From: Clostridiales bacterium
Lineage (GTDB): Bacteria > Bacillota > Clostridia > Oscillospirales > CAG-272
DNA length: 64,000 nt
Assembly (NCBI GenBank): GCA_003150035.1
Contig: QALR01000024.1
Span: 141,719-205,718 of the forward strand
Direction of reading: 5' to 3'
Part shown: piece after piece, positions 41,023-48,977 of the stretch
How positions within the stretch are numbered: position 1 is the stretch's first letter
Layout of the letters: the number at the start of each line of letters is the position of its first letter
Translations under genes and position numbers: made by a program
Notes under the pieces: generated by a model
What the model saw: the letters and a program-made list of their open reading frames with translations, nothing else
Told to the model about the DNA's origin: nothing
Databases searched by the model: none

Positions 41023-41507
41023 TGGAATCCCGCGTCAAGCTTTATAATATGACTATGGTATATGACGGCCACGGCCGTGTGCTTGTCCTTGACAGGGTCA
41101 AAAGCGATTGGCCGGGACTGACGTTCCCGGGCGGTCATGTGGAGCCGGGGGAGAGTCTTGTCGCCTCTGCCATACGGGAAATTTATGAGGAAACGGGACT
41201 TTCCGTCCGGGGGCTTGAGCCGTGCGGTGTCGTTCACTGGGCGGCGAAAAATGAAGACTGCCGGTATCTGGAATTTCTTTATCGGACGTCGGATTTTTCA
41301 GGGACTCCCGTGAGCGGCACAGACGAGGGAAACATTTTTTGGATGGAAACAGAAGCGCTGCGCGCGTCACCGAGGCTGTCCGCCAATTTTGACCGCTATC
41401 TCCCCCTTTTCCTCGAGGGAGACTTTTCCGAGCTGTTTTTCGAATGGGACGGCGCGTCATGGGATGGTGTGCCGCAGTATTTCCGGTTTCGGAAAAGAAA
41501 GCATTGA
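41022..41507 (+). CDS. NUDIX hydrolase (8-oxo-dGTP diphosphatase-like)
   Basis: A 161-residue protein with a perfect Nudix box 'GHVEPGESLVASAIREIYEETGL' after 'GLTFPG'. The start codon shares one base with the thrS stop (TGATG), so it is co-translated with thrS. MutT-like sanitation of oxidised nucleotides is the usual role of this pattern; the exact substrate is unproven. Confidence 0.88.
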   Translation: MESRVKLYNMTMVYDGHGRVLVLDRVKSDWPGLTFPGGHVEPGESLVASAIREIYEETGLSVRGLEPCGVVHWAAKNEDCRYLEFLYRTSDFSGTPVSGTDEGNIFWMETEALRASPRLSANFDRYLPLFLEGDFSELFFEWDGASWDGVPQYFRFRKRKH

Positions 41508-41574
41508 GCGCCGGCAGGCGTCAGTGTCTGCGGAAGCGACCGCTTTTGACATCTAAAGGAAAGGGAACGAATGT

Positions 41575-42828
41575 ATGATTTATTATATCGACCGAATCCA
41601 CGGGCAGGGGGATGGAACGTCCCCCCAGCATCCGCGCGCGGATTACCGCGACCTTGCGCTCATGCCGGGGGATGCGGTTCTGTTCCGGCGCGGCACCGTT
41701 ATGCGGGAGCGGCTTATTACGGTATCCGGCACGCCGGGCGCGCCGATCACCTACGGGGCATATGGCGAGGGAGAACCGCCGTGCTTTATCGGCTCCGTGG
41801 CGCTTTGCCATGAAGAGGATTGGGAATGTGTCCGCCCAAATGTCTGGCGCTGCGTAAAGCGTCCCGATACGGAAGCGTGCCATTTTATTTTTGATGACGG
41901 CGCATCCTGCGGTACGTTGCGTTGGAGTCTTGACACCCTTTGTGGACAGGGAGATTTCTTCGACGAATGCTATGGCTTTTCATCAAAAAAGCTGCCTTGC
42001 ACGGGCGGCCTTTATCTCTGGTCGGAGCAAAACCCTGCCAAGGTTTACCGAAAGATTGAATGCGCCGTGTTCGGCGGTCGTAATCTTGCCGATGCGGGAC
42101 ATGATATGCGCATAGAAAGTCTTGCTTTTGAGATGAGCGGCGTACACGGTGTTTCCGGGAAGGGAATCCGGACCGAAATTTTGGGATGCCGTTTTCGCTA
42201 TATCGGAGGCTGCGTCTGGAGCCGGGAGCGGAAAATCCGATTCGGAAACGCTGTGGAGTTTTGGAACATCTGTGAAGATACAACCGTGGAAAATTGTGTT
42301 TTCGATGAGATTTATGATTCCTGTGTCACCCATCAGGGTGGGGCGGAATGTAAGCCGGCGTGCCATGTGCGAATCGTTCGCAATCATTTCTCAAATTATG
42401 GGATGGCGGCGTATGAGTGCCGGGACAGGCTGCCTATTGATACGGCGTTTTCCGGGAATTCCTGCGAGGATGCAGGAGGCGGCTTTTCTTCACTTGGCGC
42501 GACGAATCCCCGGAATTCAGAAATCTATCCGGAGCCGATGGGACACCACATCTTTATTTGGCGGATTCCTTCTGCGACCGAGGGCGGCGGGCTGCGCATA
42601 GAAGATAATGTTTTTGGAGGCGCGTCCGGTGCTGCGGTTTATTCGACGGCCTGTACACAGGCGGAAGCGCAGATCTATATGGCAAACAATCTTTATAGGA
42701 AGGAACCGGGAGCGTTTTTTTGCCGCTTCGGCGGGAAAGATTACGGAGACTTTGAGGAATATCGAAAAGAGACAAAAAAAGATAAGGGAAGTGTTCTCTC
42801 TTGCTTTTGTGACGGGAGGAAAGAATGA
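41575..42828 (+). CDS. Right-handed parallel beta-helix protein
   Basis: A 417-residue protein with no signal peptide. It opens 'IYYIDRIHGQGDGTSPQHPRADYRDLALMPGDAVLFRRGT', the start often seen in pectate-lyase-like or glycan-active beta-helix proteins, followed by repeated short strands such as 'TVENCVFDEIYDSCVTHQGG' and 'VRIVRNHFSNYGMAAYECRD'. It may be a polysaccharide lyase or epimerase, but catalytic residues cannot be assigned. Overlaps the FAD enzyme gene by four bases (ATGA). Confidence 0.72.
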   Translation: MIYYIDRIHGQGDGTSPQHPRADYRDLALMPGDAVLFRRGTVMRERLITVSGTPGAPITYGAYGEGEPPCFIGSVALCHEEDWECVRPNVWRCVKRPDTEACHFIFDDGASCGTLRWSLDTLCGQGDFFDECYGFSSKKLPCTGGLYLWSEQNPAKVYRKIECAVFGGRNLADAGHDMRIESLAFEMSGVHGVSGKGIRTEILGCRFRYIGGCVWSRERKIRFGNAVEFWNICEDTTVENCVFDEIYDSCVTHQGGAECKPACHVRIVRNHFSNYGMAAYECRDRLPIDTAFSGNSCEDAGGGFSSLGATNPRNSEIYPEPMGHHIFIWRIPSATEGGGLRIEDNVFGGASGAAVYSTACTQAEAQIYMANNLYRKEPGAFFCRFGGKDYGDFEEYRKETKKDKGSVLSCFCDGRKE

Positions 42829-44228
42829 AAACAGACGTTGTGATCATCGGGGCGGGACCGGCGGGCATTTTCACCGCGATCGAAATGCTCCGCGGCGGGA
42901 GCCGCAAGAAAATCACCATTGTGGAAAAGGGAAGCGCTGTGGAGAAGCGGCACTGTCCGAAGGAAAAAACCAAGCGTTGCATGAATTGCAAGCCCTATTG
43001 CCATATTACGACGGGATTTTCCGGCGCCGGCGCGTTTTCAGATGGAAAGCTGTCTCTCAGCTATGAGGTGGGCGGAGACCTGCCGACGCTTGTCGGCGAG
43101 GACGTCGTGCAGGACACGATTCATTATACAGATGGAATTTATCTTGCGTTCGGCGCGGACGAGCATATAGAGGGCGTTTCTGACAACGAAGCGAAGAAGG
43201 ATATCCGCAAGCGTGCAATTCAGGCGGGGCTGAAGCTTGTGGATTGCCCGATCCGCCATCTCGGTACGGAAAAGGCGCAGACGCTTTATTACGATATCGA
43301 GCAGTACCTTCTGCAAAACGGCGTTGAGATCCTGTTTGGCTATGAATGTACGGATATTCTGATCGAAAACGGGAAATGCTTCGGTGTTCAAATTACAAAC
43401 GGGAAAGAATCGCTAGAGATTTTGTCTGAGCGCACGATTGTTGCCACCGGACGCCGCGGAGCCGAATGGTTGGAAAGAACTTGTACGGAGCATAATATCG
43501 ATCATGTTCCGGGAACCGTCGATATCGGTGTCCGCGTTGAGGTGCGCAATGAAATTATGGAGCAGATCAACGAGGTGCTTTATGAATCCAAGCTGATCGG
43601 ATATCCGAAGCCATTCAAAAACAAGGTGCGCACTTTTTGTCAGAATCCGGGCGGCTTTGTCAGTCAGGAGAATTATGACAATGACCTTGCTGTTGTCAAC
43701 GGGCATTCTTATAAGGAACTGAAATCGGATAATACGAATCTTGCCATCCTTTGCTCCCATAATTTCAATGTGCCGTTCAATCAGCCGATCAAATATGCGC
43801 AGAAGGTTGGGGAACTGACCAATATGCTCGGCGCCGGGCATATTCTTGTGCAGCGCTTCGGAGACATCCTTGACGGCAAGAGAACATGGCAGAAAGAGCT
43901 GTCGCAGTCTAACCTGCGTCCGACGCTTCCGGATGTGGTGGCGGGTGATATCACAGCGGCAATGCCGTACCGCGCGATGATGAATATCATCAATTTCATT
44001 CAGGCGATGGATCATGTCGTACCGGGCTTTGCCTCGACGGAAACGCTTTTGTACTCGCCGGAGCTGAAATTTTACAGCAACCGCGTCAAGATGAACGAGG
44101 AGCTTGAAACGAGCGTTGTAGGACTGCATTGCCTTGGCGATTCTAGCGGTTGGACGAGAGGACTGATGATGGCGTCCGTTATGGGGGTTCTCATGGGCAG
44201 AAAAATCGTGAAAGATGAAAAGGAATAA
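42825..44228 (+). CDS. FAD-dependent oxidoreductase (COG2509-like)
   Basis: A 467-residue flavoprotein with the dinucleotide motif 'DVVIIGAGPAGIFTAIEML' at the N-terminus, a Cys-rich insertion 'CPKEKTKRCMNCKPYCHITTGFSGAGAFSDGK', and 'TIVATGRRGAEWLERT' plus a C-terminal 'GDSSGWTRGLMMASVMG'. This is the pattern of the uncharacterised FAD dehydrogenases of COG2509. The physiological substrate is unknown. Translationally coupled to the beta-helix gene and followed by a terminator. Confidence 0.85.
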   Translation: MKTDVVIIGAGPAGIFTAIEMLRGGSRKKITIVEKGSAVEKRHCPKEKTKRCMNCKPYCHITTGFSGAGAFSDGKLSLSYEVGGDLPTLVGEDVVQDTIHYTDGIYLAFGADEHIEGVSDNEAKKDIRKRAIQAGLKLVDCPIRHLGTEKAQTLYYDIEQYLLQNGVEILFGYECTDILIENGKCFGVQITNGKESLEILSERTIVATGRRGAEWLERTCTEHNIDHVPGTVDIGVRVEVRNEIMEQINEVLYESKLIGYPKPFKNKVRTFCQNPGGFVSQENYDNDLAVVNGHSYKELKSDNTNLAILCSHNFNVPFNQPIKYAQKVGELTNMLGAGHILVQRFGDILDGKRTWQKELSQSNLRPTLPDVVAGDITAAMPYRAMMNIINFIQAMDHVVPGFASTETLLYSPELKFYSNRVKMNEELETSVVGLHCLGDSSGWTRGLMMASVMGVLMGRKIVKDEKE

Positions 44229-44238
44229 CGTCAGATAG

Positions 44239-44276
44239 AGAATCGCCGCCCATATAGAGACGGCGATTCTTTCTTA
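44239..44276 (+). terminator. Terminator of the thrS-to-FAD-enzyme genes
   Basis: AGAATCGCCG (44239-44248) with CGGCGATTCT (44261-44270), then TTCTT. Confidence 0.72.
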
Positions 44277-44297
44277 TAAAATTTTCCCGGAAAGTAG

Positions 44298-44326
44298 TTG
44301 ACAATCCTTCTGAAATGGTGTATAAT
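44298..44326 (+). promoter_or_regulatory. Promoter of tRNA-Pro
   Basis: TTGACA (44298-44303), 17-bp spacer, TATAAT (44321-44326), full consensus. Confidence 0.88.
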
Positions 44327-44364
44327 ACGGAAGTCAAAAGAAAAAGATATTTCTTTTGGCTAAC

Positions 44365-44441
44365 CGGGGTGTGGCTCAGTTTGGTAGAGTGCTTGGTTCG
44401 GGACCAAGAGGCCGGAGGTTCAAATCCTCTCACTCCGACCA
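44365..44441 (+). tRNA. tRNA-Pro (anticodon CGG)
   Basis: A 77-base cloverleaf with encoded CCA. Acceptor CGGGGTG pairs with CACTCCG, discriminator A; anticodon loop TTCGGGA gives CGG, reading CCG codons. It borders the accessory island that begins just downstream. Confidence 0.96.
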
Positions 44442-44446
44442 CATGA

Positions 44447-44492
44447 AAATAATCCGAACATTCTCTTACTTGGAGAAACGTTCGGATTATTT
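44447..44492 (+). terminator. Terminator of tRNA-Pro
   Basis: AAATAATCCGAAC (44447-44459) pairs with GTTCGGATTATTT (44480-44492), followed by TGTTTTC. Confidence 0.8.
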
Positions 44493-44529
44493 GTTTTCTT
44501 TGAGTATCCTAATTTTAATAACAAGAAAT

Positions 44530-44568
44530 AAAAAAATCCTCCGACAATATTTTGATTCTTATCGGAGG
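44530..44568 (-). terminator. Terminator of the XRE-TPR regulator gene
   Basis: CCTCCGA (44538-44544) and TCGGAGG (44562-44568); on the minus strand followed by ATTTTTTTA. Confidence 0.75.
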
Positions 44569-44576
44569 CTTCAATA

Positions 44577-45656
44577 TTAGATTTTTTCAGCATATTTTTC
44601 AAGATCAGCAATTATCTTCTTGAATCTTTCTTCGTTTCTCACAAGATCAAATCTGTTATCCTCTAATGCTTTCAATCTGAGATTACAAGCATTACCCTTA
44701 TAATTTTTAGAAGTATTTGCTTTTGTATGCTTCATACGATTTACCATTGGTGCTGTGTAATTCATATCTTTTAGATTTGCCTCGATAATTGCATATCGAC
44801 AGCTTTCTTCAAGCGCTTTCAGAGTGTTCTCTACATCCTTCAGTTCTGCATACTCAAGAGCTATATGACAGTAGTAATAGGATATATCAAAAGCATAAAA
44901 ACCAACATTATCATCTGAAAACAATCGTTTAAGAATATCAATTGCAAAGGTATAGGCTTCAATAGCTTCTTGGTGTGAAAAATTTGTTTTTGAAATCATA
45001 CTTGATGCCGTCATCGCAGCCGTATGAATTAAAGACATCATATAGCTTTGGCATGCCTTAACACCTTCTTCTCCGTCGAGAATCGTAGTTCTCAGATCCT
45101 CTCTTGTTATATGAAACGTTCCGCTCATATCGGCATAATATAGTGCTTTTTCTTTATCGATATTATCGTAGGTATAGCACAAACATTGTACAGCATTTTC
45201 TCTTTGACGAGTGTCCGTAGATCTCTGCAAAAGTTCCTCACCAAGAGCAATAATACGCTCTGCTTCAGCTTTAGGGCAAGGATACACCGCATCTCTATTG
45301 ATTGCATGCATAAGACCTTCGATAACGCGGCAATCCTTCGGAAATTCAGAATATGCCTTTTCCCAGATTTCAAGATTTTTCTGATTTTCACCGTTTTGAC
45401 AGCAAATATTACTTTGTCGCTGATATTCACAAATTGCTTCTTCTACTCTTACTTGATCTACACAAAGCAATTCATCAACAGTCACATCAAAATAAAACGC
45501 GATTTTGGGCAACAAAGTAATATCCGGAAAACCTTCGCCACGCTCCCACTTTCCCACGGATTGAGGAGTGATTCCAAGATGGTTAGCGAGGGCTTCTTGG
45601 GTAATGTTTTTCTGCTGTCTCAATGAACGTAATTTTTCTTTCAAATTAATTTCCAT
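44577..45656 (-). CDS. XRE regulator with TPR-like sensor region
   Basis: A 359-residue protein: N-terminal helix-turn-helix ('NITQEALANHLGITPQSVGKWERGEGFPD', residues 15-45), then about 280 residues of alpha-helical repeats resembling TPR hairpins ('CHIALEYAELKDVENTLKALEESCRYA'). This is the layout of peptide- or stress-sensing regulators in Firmicutes. A perfect 14-bp palindrome lies between its promoter and start codon, suggesting autoregulation. It is the first gene of the island beside tRNA-Pro. Confidence 0.88.
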   Translation of the reverse strand: MEINLKEKLRSLRQQKNITQEALANHLGITPQSVGKWERGEGFPDITLLPKIAFYFDVTVDELLCVDQVRVEEAICEYQRQSNICCQNGENQKNLEIWEKAYSEFPKDCRVIEGLMHAINRDAVYPCPKAEAERIIALGEELLQRSTDTRQRENAVQCLCYTYDNIDKEKALYYADMSGTFHITREDLRTTILDGEEGVKACQSYMMSLIHTAAMTASSMISKTNFSHQEAIEAYTFAIDILKRLFSDDNVGFYAFDISYYYCHIALEYAELKDVENTLKALEESCRYAIIEANLKDMNYTAPMVNRMKHTKANTSKNYKGNACNLRLKALEDNRFDLVRNEERFKKIIADLEKYAEKI

Positions 45657-45682
45657 ATATTCAATCCACCTTTATTTAGATT

Positions 45683-45696
45683 GATAAGCGCTTATC
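45683..45696. promoter_or_regulatory. Palindromic operator of the XRE-TPR gene
   Basis: GATAAGCGCTTATC is a perfect 14-bp palindrome centred just downstream of the -10 box, a typical repressor position. Confidence 0.65.
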
Positions 45697-45704
45697 TTGA
45701 CTAT

Positions 45705-45733
45705 ATTATATCAAATTATCATGACTAGTTCAA
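45705..45733 (-). promoter_or_regulatory. Promoter of the XRE-TPR gene
   Basis: On the minus strand TTGAAC (45733-45728), 17-bp spacer, TATAAT (45710-45705). Confidence 0.8.
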
Positions 45734-45790
45734 GAACCGTAAAGTTTATTTATGGGTGGCATTTACAACTTTTAGTTGTGTAGCAATATA

Positions 45791-45819
45791 GCCTCGGCAA
45801 GGAAACTGCCTGCCGAGGC
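45791..45819. terminator. Hairpin after the small gene at 45824
   Basis: GCCTCGGCA (45791-45799) and TGCCGAGGC (45811-45819), perfect 9-bp stem; only a weak T run on either side. Confidence 0.5.
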
Positions 45820-45823
45820 TTTC

Positions 45824-46093
45824 TCAATTATATGATGCCGCTCCCGCTTTCTTCTTTGCCTTCTCCTCCTTTTCTAATCGTTCTTTTTCCTCATATTCCT
45901 CACGCCACTTTTGGAACTTCGCCATTTCTTCCTCGTTCTCGAAAAACTCGGTGATGATCGGCTCATACATACGCACGATCTTCAAAATTTCGTGCTCAGG
46001 TACTTGGGAGCGACAACGATAACCGCCCACTTTGTTCTCAAGGGCAAACCGAGCCTTACACAAAAACCATTTCCATCTATTTATCTTTCCCAA
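45824..46093 (-). CDS. Small conserved-looking protein with charged C-terminal tail, function unknown
   Basis: An 89-residue frame starting at TTG 46093 (AAAGGGG eight bases upstream; an ATG at 46114 is the alternative but has no site). The core 'NKVGGYRCRSQVPEHEILKIVRMYEPIITEFFENEEEMAKF' looks protein-like, with a Glu/Lys helix at the end (KWREEYEEKERLEKEEKAKKK). I recognise no domain. It faces away from the broken toxin gene on the other strand. Confidence 0.5.
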   Translation of the reverse strand: MGKINRWKWFLCKARFALENKVGGYRCRSQVPEHEILKIVRMYEPIITEFFENEEEMAKFQKWREEYEEKERLEKEEKAKKKAGAASYN

Positions 46094-46348
46094 TCGATCA
46101 TCCCCTTTCCGCATCGTCACGGTGGCGACCTGCGGAGTTGCTACATCCGCTTTAGCGGTTGCAGGAGGCGGCATAATTTGGGGAATGTCGGCTACCGCTG
46201 CAAGTGTAGCTACTGGAGCCTTGGTTGTCGCTGGTGGTTTAACAGCAGCAGCGGTAACATCGGTTGTTGCAGAAAAAGCGGTAGAGAAAACAACAAAACG
46301 TAATAATTCTGTATATGTTTTAAGGCAACACCGCGCAAAGCAAGGGGC

Positions 46349-46377
46349 TTGAAATTCAGGCAAAAACATGGTATAAT
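46349..46377 (+). promoter_or_regulatory. Transposase promoter inside the IS
   Basis: TTGAAA (46349-46354), 17-bp spacer, TATAAT (46372-46377). The expected start of transcription coincides with the transposase ATG at 46384. Confidence 0.75.
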
Positions 46378-46383
46378 AAACCC

Positions 46384-47361
46384 ATGGATAAACAAATGAG
46401 CATGTCGTTTTTGCACGACGAATTGAAAGAAGTCAGCACGCACAAGAAAGAATTTCTGGAACGGATCGAACGGATCATGCCATGGGGCGAGATGGAAAAA
46501 CTGATCAGACCGTACTATTATGAGGGGAAGTACGGAAATAAGCCCTATGATCTGGAACTGATGATCCGGATCCATCTGTTGCAGAATCTGTACGATCTGT
46601 CTGATATGGGAGCGCGGAATGAAGTGATTGACAGCCGCGCCTTTTCGGATTTCTGTCGTGTAGAGTCAAGCAATCAGATTCCGGACGGAGACACAATCGG
46701 TAAGTTCCGGAATCTGTTGATTCAGAACGGCATCCATGAAAAGTTCTTCGCCATGGTAGTCAGGAATCTGACCGATCGCGGTCTGATCCTGAAGAAAGGC
46801 ACTATCGTCGATTCCGCCATCATTTCTGCCCCGACTTCCACCAAAAACAAGGAGAAGAAGCGTGACCCGGACGCACACTCCGTTAAGAAAGGAACCACAT
46901 GGTACTTCGGATACCGGGCACACATCGGAGTGGACAAAGACACAGGACTTGTGCATCATGTGAAAGTGACGGCAGCAAATGTATCTGATGTGAAGATGAC
47001 ATCGGCACTTTTGATGGGGGACGAGGAAGAAGTTTATGGGGATAGTGGATATCTCGGAGCAGAGAAGCAATCGGACGCAATCATACGGAATCGGCAGGGA
47101 AAGAAGATCAGATACAAGCAGAATCGCAAGCCATCACAAATCAAGAAGCTGTCCGAGGGCGGGCAGAGAAAAGCAAGAAAAGCAGAGCATGAAAAATCAT
47201 CTGTTCGAGCGAAGGTAGAGCATGTGTTCGCGGTCATCAAAGGGCAGTTCCGGTACCGAAAAACGCGATACCGAGGACTGCGGAAGCAGACCGCCAAACT
47301 GAATATGCTGTTCGCGCTGGCGAACTTGGTTCTGGCTGACAGGCATTGCCTGCCGGTCTGA
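46384..47361 (+). CDS. IS5 family transposase
   Basis: A 325-residue DDE transposase. N-terminal 'MSFLHDELKEVSTHKKEFLERIERIMPWGEM' is the IS5 DUF772-type region; the catalytic acids are in 'TIVDSAIISAPTS', 'EVYGDSGYLG' and 'RAKVEHVFAVIKGQFRYRKTRYRGL'. The frame is intact, so the element may be active. No ribosome site is present; the ATG lies about seven bases after the -10 box, suggesting a leaderless mRNA. Confidence 0.93.
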   Translation: MDKQMSMSFLHDELKEVSTHKKEFLERIERIMPWGEMEKLIRPYYYEGKYGNKPYDLELMIRIHLLQNLYDLSDMGARNEVIDSRAFSDFCRVESSNQIPDGDTIGKFRNLLIQNGIHEKFFAMVVRNLTDRGLILKKGTIVDSAIISAPTSTKNKEKKRDPDAHSVKKGTTWYFGYRAHIGVDKDTGLVHHVKVTAANVSDVKMTSALLMGDEEEVYGDSGYLGAEKQSDAIIRNRQGKKIRYKQNRKPSQIKKLSEGGQRKARKAEHEKSSVRAKVEHVFAVIKGQFRYRKTRYRGLRKQTAKLNMLFALANLVLADRHCLPV

Positions 47362-47545
47362 ATCCGTGCGCCTTGCGTGAACAGAGACGGGGGCTTTCTG
47401 TCCTTTTTGTCATCGTTCCGTTACGCAGAATTCGATTTCTGCTGTTGCGCGGTGTTGCCTTAAGAGAAATACACAATTATATTAGGGCAAATAAATTAAA
47501 TTTGGGATGGAAAGATTTATTGAAACTAATTTCGGAGTGGTTGGG

Positions 47546-47866
47546 GTGAAACCAAATATGGAAGGGTTAACATATGAAAAATTTATTGTTGGGCTTAATA
47601 ATGGCTCTATCTTAGAAATTTCCTTTGAAATTCTTGGGTATGCTCATTATAAAAAATGTAAAATTTATAGAAAGGATGATGTATTATCTAATGGAAAAAT
47701 TATATCGCTTATTAAAGTAAACCTTGTTGATGATGGGAGTGAAGAGGTTAGCTTTTATAATGTATTTAATGAAACTCATAAATTGTTTTATATGGGACGT
47801 AAAGGCTCATTTACTTTAAAACAAATGTGGAATAAAATAAAGATTCATGATATAATAACAAAATAA
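47546..47866 (+). CDS. Candidate immunity protein of the interrupted toxin
   Basis: A 106-residue protein starting at GTG 47546, whose second and third bases begin the TGA of the toxin fragment (GTGA coupling); GGAG lies nine bases upstream. It reads 'YEKFIVGLNNGSILEISFEILGYAHYKKCKIYRKDD' and continues as alternating strands, soluble and beta-rich. No family recognised. The coupling and position directly after a toxin C-terminus are the evidence for an immunity role. Confidence 0.55.
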   Translation: MKPNMEGLTYEKFIVGLNNGSILEISFEILGYAHYKKCKIYRKDDVLSNGKIISLIKVNLVDDGSEEVSFYNVFNETHKLFYMGRKGSFTLKQMWNKIKIHDIITK

Positions 47867-47908
47867 TAATCCTTGTTAATTTTTTACATGAATCTTACTC
47901 GTAACTCA

Positions 47909-47940
47909 ATCAGGGTACAAGGATATCCTTGTACCCTGAT
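47909..47940. repeat. Perfect 32-bp palindrome
   Basis: ATCAGGGTACAAGGAT is followed immediately by its exact reverse complement. It lies between the first immunity gene and the Hint fragment. It may terminate transcription of the immunity gene (only GTTTTC follows) or mark a recombination junction. Confidence 0.7.
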
Positions 47941-48581
47941 GTTTTCGATTGAAGAAATAACCGCAGGAATGTTGGTGTATGCGCATAATCCCGATACCGG
48001 TTGTGCAGACATTCGTCAATGAAACAAACAAACTTGTGCATATCAAGGTGAGCGGTGAAGAAATCATCACAACGCCTACACATCCGTTCTGGGTACCGGA
48101 GAAGGGCTGGACAGATGCGATACAGCTCCGAGCCGGAGACAGGTTGCAGCTTCTCAACGGAGAGTATGTCATCGTTGAGCAGGTACAGCATGAAATCCTT
48201 GAAGCTCCTGTAACCGTATACAACTTTGAGGTTGAGGACTTTCATACGTATTATGTTGGTATAAGAGGAGTTCTCGTACATAATTCGTGTGGTTATCAAG
48301 CACCTAAAGGAGGAGGGGGAATCACAGATCAAATTAAAATAGGAAATAAAAATATTACATTTGGACATGGCGGACGTCATTTGGCTGGATCAGGATTATC
48401 TGTATCGCAAGTTAATAATATGATTGCTAATGATGTAATATTACGCCCTGCTACAAATGGTATTGTTGGTCATGGTACGGTAAGCATTGGAGGTGTTAAT
48501 ATATTCTATGATTATGTATATGATAATCAACTTGACTTTTTTAATGGTTTGGTCAGAGGAACCATAAAATTTATGTCGTAA
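47941..48581 (+). pseudogene. Hint (intein-like) domain fused to a toxin C-terminus, truncated and frameshifted
   Basis: A fragment of a polymorphic toxin. The frame just after the palindrome reads 'FSIEEITAGMLVYAHNPDTG', the middle of a Hint domain; a small deletion near 48000 shifts to the frame 'PVVQTFVNETNKLVHIKVSGEE', 'TTPTHPFWVPEKGW', ending with the Hint cleavage site 'YYVGIRGVLVHNSC'. The last 95 residues are the effector domain ('ITFGHGGRHLAGSGLSVSQV', 'GTIKF'), perhaps a BECR-fold RNase, unproven. The start and secretion parts are absent. Confidence 0.75.
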
Positions 48582-48593
48582 TGGGGAGGAAAA

Positions 48594-48911
48594 ATGAATA
48601 CAAATCCAGATGTTGAAGCAATCTTTGAGTTCAATGGAGTAAGAAAAAATTCAGTTAAAGATGGTTATCGGCCAGCACATTTAATAGTTGATAATTATTT
48701 AACTACAGGCATACATCATTATTATGATGTGGAATCTGTGCCGCCAAATGGAATGGCAAAAGGAACAATTACATTTCTTACACCAGAGATATATCCTCAT
48801 TCCCTTTGGATTGGGAAAAAGATAAAAATACAAGAAGGAGAACGCGTGGAGGGTTATGCAACGATTACCAACATATATAATCCTCTTTTAGAAGTTGAAA
48901 TTGAGAAATAA
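48594..48911 (+). CDS. EF-Tu-like beta-barrel protein, candidate immunity protein
   Basis: A 105-residue protein starting 12 bases after the Hint-toxin stop, with GGAGG upstream of ATG 48594. 'DVEAIFEF...DGYRPAHLIVDNYLTTG' and 'GKKIKIQEGERVEGYATITNIYNPLLE' resemble the C-terminal barrel domain of EF-Tu, a fold also used by immunity proteins next to polymorphic toxins. Its place after a toxin C-terminus supports immunity. Confidence 0.65.
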   Translation: MNTNPDVEAIFEFNGVRKNSVKDGYRPAHLIVDNYLTTGIHHYYDVESVPPNGMAKGTITFLTPEIYPHSLWIGKKIKIQEGERVEGYATITNIYNPLLEVEIEK

Positions 48912-48977
48912 GTTCTCAAATTTGGTGGTGGCACCGAAATAAATAATGGGTTTCATAATAGTATCCTAACTTTATGA

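Larger units (their letters stand above)
46324..47459 (+). mobile_element. IS5-family insertion sequence, apparently complete
   Basis: 1136 bp bounded by perfect 15-bp inverted repeats (GGCAACACCGCGCAA at 46324-46338, its complement at 47445-47459) and flanked by a 4-bp direct repeat TTAA (46320-46323 and 47460-47463), which fits the YTAR target preference of IS5-group elements. It carries one intact transposase gene. Insertion is within the toxin fragment at 46110-47549. Confidence 0.92.
46110..47549 (+). pseudogene. Polymorphic-toxin C-terminal fragment interrupted by an IS5-family element
   Basis: The plus strand from about 46110 encodes an Ala/Gly-rich hydrophobic stretch ('VATGALVVAGGLTAAAVTS', then 'KRNNSVYVL') typical of the region before toxin domains in Hint or CDI-like proteins. 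It stops being coding at 46320, where the IS begins. Removing the IS and one TTAA copy joins it in frame to 'REIHNYIRANKLNLGWKDLL' and 'ISEWLG', ending at TGA 47547-47549. That stop overlaps the GTG of the next gene, as in toxin-immunity pairs. The N-terminal part is missing. Confidence 0.65.

Noticed and set aside
48912..48945. Sequence GGTGGTGGCACCG resembling a T-box core
   Set aside because: No antiterminator, no terminator and no amino-acid gene follows.
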